Of a stretch of DNA of 64,000 nucleotides, positions 61,262 through 64,000 are shown one piece after another. The notes below the pieces were generated by a model. The model was not told the origin of the DNA and ran no database searches. It saw only the letters and a list, made by a program, of their open reading frames with translations. Both the position numbers and the translations under genes were made by a program. The stretch comes from Pseudoalteromonas byunsanensis. GTDB lineage: Bacteria; Pseudomonadota; Gammaproteobacteria; Enterobacterales; Alteromonadaceae. The stretch covers positions 62,001-126,000 of the forward strand of contig NZ_MNAN01000037.1 of NCBI RefSeq assembly GCF_001854475.1. Direction: 5' to 3'. Every line of letters begins with the position of its first letter. Position 1 is the stretch's first letter.

Positions 61262-62170
61262 TTATCTTTTTTGCAAATGTACACCACCGAGCATACAGCG
61301 GATTGAGCCACCAGCCGCCTCAAGTGTGGGTATTGCCATGGGCATAAGTTTAGCTGAGCGCTCAATCACGTCCTTTTGCGCTTCACTAAGCGCATCATAT
61401 GCCGTTTGTGAGAGCGCCAGTAAACGCCCATCGTGGCCTTGCAGCTCTAATGCATTACCGCAAAATTGAGCGATTTGCGCTTGAGTTAATGCAATCACTG
61501 GTTTGTTTTGCTGTGCAAAACGCTGCTCTAAAGCTGCGCGTTGCTCGTTTGGCACCATATCCAAACAAATCATCACAAATTCGCTAGCAACACACATCAA
61601 AACATTGGTGTGATATACCGCAACCCCTTGATCATCATACGCGTTAAATACCACAGGCTCATAACCAAGTTGCTTACAAACCTGTGCAACCAACTTAGCA
61701 CATGTACGCTTTGACTCAACCGCATAAACGACTTTGTGGATATGATCCATCACCATTGAACCCGTGCCTTCTAAAAACAGCTCACTGTCAGCCAAGCGAC
61801 TTAAGTCAGTAATGGATTCAACCTGATATTGATTTTTGAAAAGATCGATCACATCTGAGCGACGCTCCATACGCCGATTAGGCGCATACATAGGGTATAT
61901 TAACAATTGTCCATCCCCATGGGTTGAAAACCAGTTATTGGGAAAGACAGAATCAGGTGTAAGTTGGCTTTGGTCTTCAAACAAATGTACCGTAACCCCC
62001 GCTTCCGACAAGGTTTGGGCTACACGGCTTACCTCTTGATAAGCAAGCTGACTGGCATGTTGACTGTCAGCTGCAACCTGATAAGCATTATCTTGCATCG
62101 TTTGCGGGTTAGACACAAAGTGATGAGGGCGAACCATCACCACTGCATTTGGAGTTTGAAGTGGTTTCAT
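61262..62170 (-). CDS. ctlX: Citrulline-utilisation hydrolase, CtlX type
   Basis: 302 residues. Amidinotransferase/deiminase fold: 'VMVRPHHFVSNPQT' at the start, 'DSVFPNNWFSTHGDGQLLIY', 'FLEGTGSMVMDH', 'VYHTNVLMCV' and nucleophile Cys in 'AGGSIRCMLGGVH'. CtlX-type proteins are linked to citrulline or arginine use next to ornithine cyclodeaminase. It overlaps that gene by four bases. The reaction is known from the family name rather than proven here. Confidence 0.9.
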   Translation of the reverse strand: MKPLQTPNAVVMVRPHHFVSNPQTMQDNAYQVAADSQHASQLAYQEVSRVAQTLSEAGVTVHLFEDQSQLTPDSVFPNNWFSTHGDGQLLIYPMYAPNRRMERRSDVIDLFKNQYQVESITDLSRLADSELFLEGTGSMVMDHIHKVVYAVESKRTCAKLVAQVCKQLGYEPVVFNAYDDQGVAVYHTNVLMCVASEFVMICLDMVPNEQRAALEQRFAQQNKPVIALTQAQIAQFCGNALELQGHDGRLLALSQTAYDALSEAQKDVIERSAKLMPMAIPTLEAAGGSIRCMLGGVHLQKR

Positions 62171-63231
62171 ACGGCAACCTGTACTGCTGAACTTGCTTGT
62201 AACACGGAGAATAAATCACGTGGGTCGTCTTGTTGAGTGATTAAATCAAGGCGTGTCGAAGCTTGTTTACTGATTAATTCATTAACATAGTTTAAAGCGC
62301 TAAAATCCTCCAGCGCAAACCCTACCCCATCAAAAATCGTCAGTTGCTGCTCATTCACACGTCCAGGCATCATACCATTTACTAATTGATGAAACTCTGT
62401 CACAGCAAAGGATTCGTCTAGCTGCTGGATATCGCCCTCAATACGAGTCTGCGGTTCGTACTCCACAAAAACTTGAGCACGCTTTAAAAGCGCGGCATCT
62501 AACTCTGTTTTACCAGGGCAATCACCACCAATGGCATTAATGTGTACACCATCTGCTACCATATCCGATGATAAAATGGTGGCATTGCGTTTATCTGCGG
62601 TACAGGTTGTGATCACCTGGGCACCGTCTATAGCCTGCATCACAGTGGAGCAAATATCTACCTGTAGGCCACTGCCCGCCAGATTTTTCTTAACTTTTTG
62701 CGATGCCTTAATATCAATGTCAAATAAACGAACATGTGACACTCCTAACAACGCTTTAAACGCGAGAGCCTGAAATTCAGATTGTGCACCATTGCCAATT
62801 AATGCCAAGGTGGACGTGTTTTTGGGCGCCAAATATTTTGCCACCAGTGCCGATGTTGCCGCGGTGCGCAGGGCGGTCAGCAGACACATTTCAGACAATA
62901 ATATGGGATAACCTGTTGCGACATCCGCTAATACTGCAAACGCTGCCACGGTTTGCAGTCCAACATGTGTATTTTTCGGATGTCCGTTCACATATTTACA
63001 GCTGAAGAACTGACCATCACTAATCGGCATCAGCTCAATCACGCCAGACTCAGAATGCGATGCATAGCGAGGCGATTTATCAAATTGTTGCCATCTGGCA
63101 AAATCTTGCTCTAACTTACTACTAAGCTCGACCAAAAATGTCTCAATGCCAACTTCGTTAACTAGTGCGCGCATCGAGCCTACATCAACCAAAGGTACGC
63201 CTTGTTTAAGGTGAGAAATAAACGGCTGCAT
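62167..63231 (-). CDS. Ornithine cyclodeaminase
   Basis: 354 residues of the ornithine cyclodeaminase/mu-crystallin family. 'ISDGQFFSCKYVNGHPKNT' contains the substrate Lys, 'LTALRTAATSALVAKYLA' the catalytic region, 'LALIGNGAQSEFQALAF' the NAD-binding glycines, and 'HINAIGGDCPGKTELD' the catalytic Asp area. It turns ornithine into proline and ammonia, consistent with ctlX making ornithine. It is the first gene of ocd-ctlX-symporter. Confidence 0.93.
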   Translation of the reverse strand: MQPFISHLKQGVPLVDVGSMRALVNEVGIETFLVELSSKLEQDFARWQQFDKSPRYASHSESGVIELMPISDGQFFSCKYVNGHPKNTHVGLQTVAAFAVLADVATGYPILLSEMCLLTALRTAATSALVAKYLAPKNTSTLALIGNGAQSEFQALAFKALLGVSHVRLFDIDIKASQKVKKNLAGSGLQVDICSTVMQAIDGAQVITTCTADKRNATILSSDMVADGVHINAIGGDCPGKTELDAALLKRAQVFVEYEPQTRIEGDIQQLDESFAVTEFHQLVNGMMPGRVNEQQLTIFDGVGFALEDFSALNYVNELISKQASTRLDLITQQDDPRDLFSVLQASSAVQVAV

Positions 63232-63346
63232 AGCCCCTCCAAAATTGTTGTCATAATGTCAGGGTTACTATAGCCAGCCAATCAAACAGTTAAAATGCCA
63301 AAATAACATACAATGTGAGTTGTTTTTTATCATTTTGCATATTGAT

Positions 63347-63365
63347 ATTGTTCAAAATGAACAAT
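63347..63365. promoter_or_regulatory. AsnC/Lrp-type operator candidate
   Basis: Perfect 19-bp palindrome ATTGTTCAAAATGAACAAT in the divergent region between the cyclodeaminase and AsnC genes, about 40 bases before the regulator start. Lrp/AsnC proteins bind such AT-rich dyads, so it probably controls both directions. Confidence 0.65.
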
Positions 63366-63406
63366 TTTGCTATTTTTTCAACACCCTTGAATATTTTCTC
63401 AAAGCT

Positions 63407-63838
63407 ATGCAACCTTACCTTTACGACTCATTAGATAAAGCACTCATTGCCGCACTTAGAAAAGACGGCCGAGCATCTATATCGACACTTGCTGATTTAC
63501 TTAAGGTCTCACGCGGTACAGTTCAAAACCGCTTAGATCGATTAATAAGTTGTGGCGCGATTTTAGGTTTCACTGTAAGAGTACATGAAGAGATAGATAG
63601 TGATTCAGTCAGGGCAATAATGATGATAGAGGTGATAGGTCAATCAACTTCACAGGTAATTCAAAAGCTCAAGGGGATCCCCGAGCTCGTTCGAATACAC
63701 ACCACTAATGGCGCATGGGATCTCATTGCAGAAATCAAAGCGGCCAATCTGAGTGCTTTTGACGGTGTATTACGTGAAGTACGAACTATTCACGGTATTT
63801 TAAACAGTGAAACAAGCATCATGCTATCGACCACCTAA
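63407..63838 (+). CDS. AsnC/Lrp-family regulator
   Basis: 143 residues from ATG 63407, the usual start just before the HTH; the longer frame upstream would cover the operator. HTH: 'LIAALRKDGRASISTLADLL' followed by 'KVSRGTVQNRLDRL'. The RAM ligand domain follows ('IMMIEVIGQ', 'GAWDLIAEI'). It is divergent from ocd-ctlX and most likely senses ornithine, citrulline or arginine. Confidence 0.92.
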   Translation: MQPYLYDSLDKALIAALRKDGRASISTLADLLKVSRGTVQNRLDRLISCGAILGFTVRVHEEIDSDSVRAIMMIEVIGQSTSQVIQKLKGIPELVRIHTTNGAWDLIAEIKAANLSAFDGVLREVRTIHGILNSETSIMLSTT

Positions 63839-63864
63839 ACCGAACTTCAAGTAAACGACTAAAC

Positions 63865-63999
63865 TCAAGTCGAGCGCGTTGGTGCAAGCTGCTTGGTATA
63901 ACAAGCAATCACTAGCAGATTAGCAATAAACCACAAATCTTTTATCACAAACTGCCCAAGCCCTCCGAGCAGAGTTTGCGCGCTAAAAGCACCTTGCGC
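63865..63999 (-). CDS. C-terminal part of a membrane protein (continues past window)
   Basis: The last 44 codons of a minus-strand gene that enters from the right. They read AQGAFSAQTLLGGLGQFVI and then KDLWFIANLLVIACY before a charged end. One membrane helix is clear. The 'IKDLWFIANLLVI' style resembles DoxX or DUF417-type membrane proteins, but this is too short to decide. It is convergent with the AsnC gene, 26 bases away. Confidence 0.55.
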   Translation of the reverse strand, partial: AQGAFSAQTLLGGLGQFVIKDLWFIANLLVIACYTKQLAPTRST

Positions 64000-64000
64000 C

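Overview
The window looks like the chromosome of a marine gammaproteobacterium, most probably Pseudoalteromonas or a close relative. This is inferred from an AT-rich base composition, a TonB-dependent receptor next to a TPR-sulfotransferase, the betIBA order, a long-type urocanate hydratase in a hutUH pair, and many small secreted proteins and lipoproteins. No rRNA, tRNA or CRISPR array was recognised.

Region 1 (1-13707): end of a TonB-dependent receptor, a TPR-sulfotransferase, two lipoproteins, a membrane-anchored AraC regulator beside a lipoprotein amidohydrolase, then a choline-to-glycine-betaine locus (betI, betB, betA, a divergent BCCT-like transporter and a TorF-type porin). A BetI-type palindrome lies before betI. 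A hairpin-rich segment and a 16-codon leader ORF lie between betA and the transporter.

Region 2 (13731-28440): an accessory stretch of mostly unrecognised genes. It holds a truncated RAYT transposase between 19-bp repeats, two remnants of one small membrane-protein gene, a secreted CHAT-domain protein, an S41 peptidase, a serine beta-lactamase-like lipoprotein, an alginate-lyase-like lipoprotein and a large secreted protein of unknown function.

Region 3 (28472-34895): a three-gene RADAR anti-phage operon (accessory membrane protein, RdrA ATPase, RdrB adenosine deaminase). It is bracketed by diverged copies of the 3' end and terminator hairpin of the gene at 34841-35584, so it looks like a module inserted at that 3' end.

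Region 4 (34841-52743): a small redox/MarR cluster with two operator-like palindromes, histidine catabolism (hutU, hutH, LysR regulator), a metallopeptidase, a TPR histidine kinase, a fibrinogen-like secreted protein, a second S41 peptidase, a two-gene RND efflux system and a decayed ISAs1-family transposase.

Region 5 (52782-64000): threonine aldolase plus a secreted amidohydrolase, a LysR gene, two transcription units with SoxR-type 19-bp-spacer promoters (flavin oxidoreductase, questin-oxidase-like protein and a GFA/DUF6151-like protein; and a micro-ORF with a VOC protein), then an ornithine/citrulline catabolic operon (ocd, ctlX, AGCS symporter) divergent from an AsnC/Lrp regulator.
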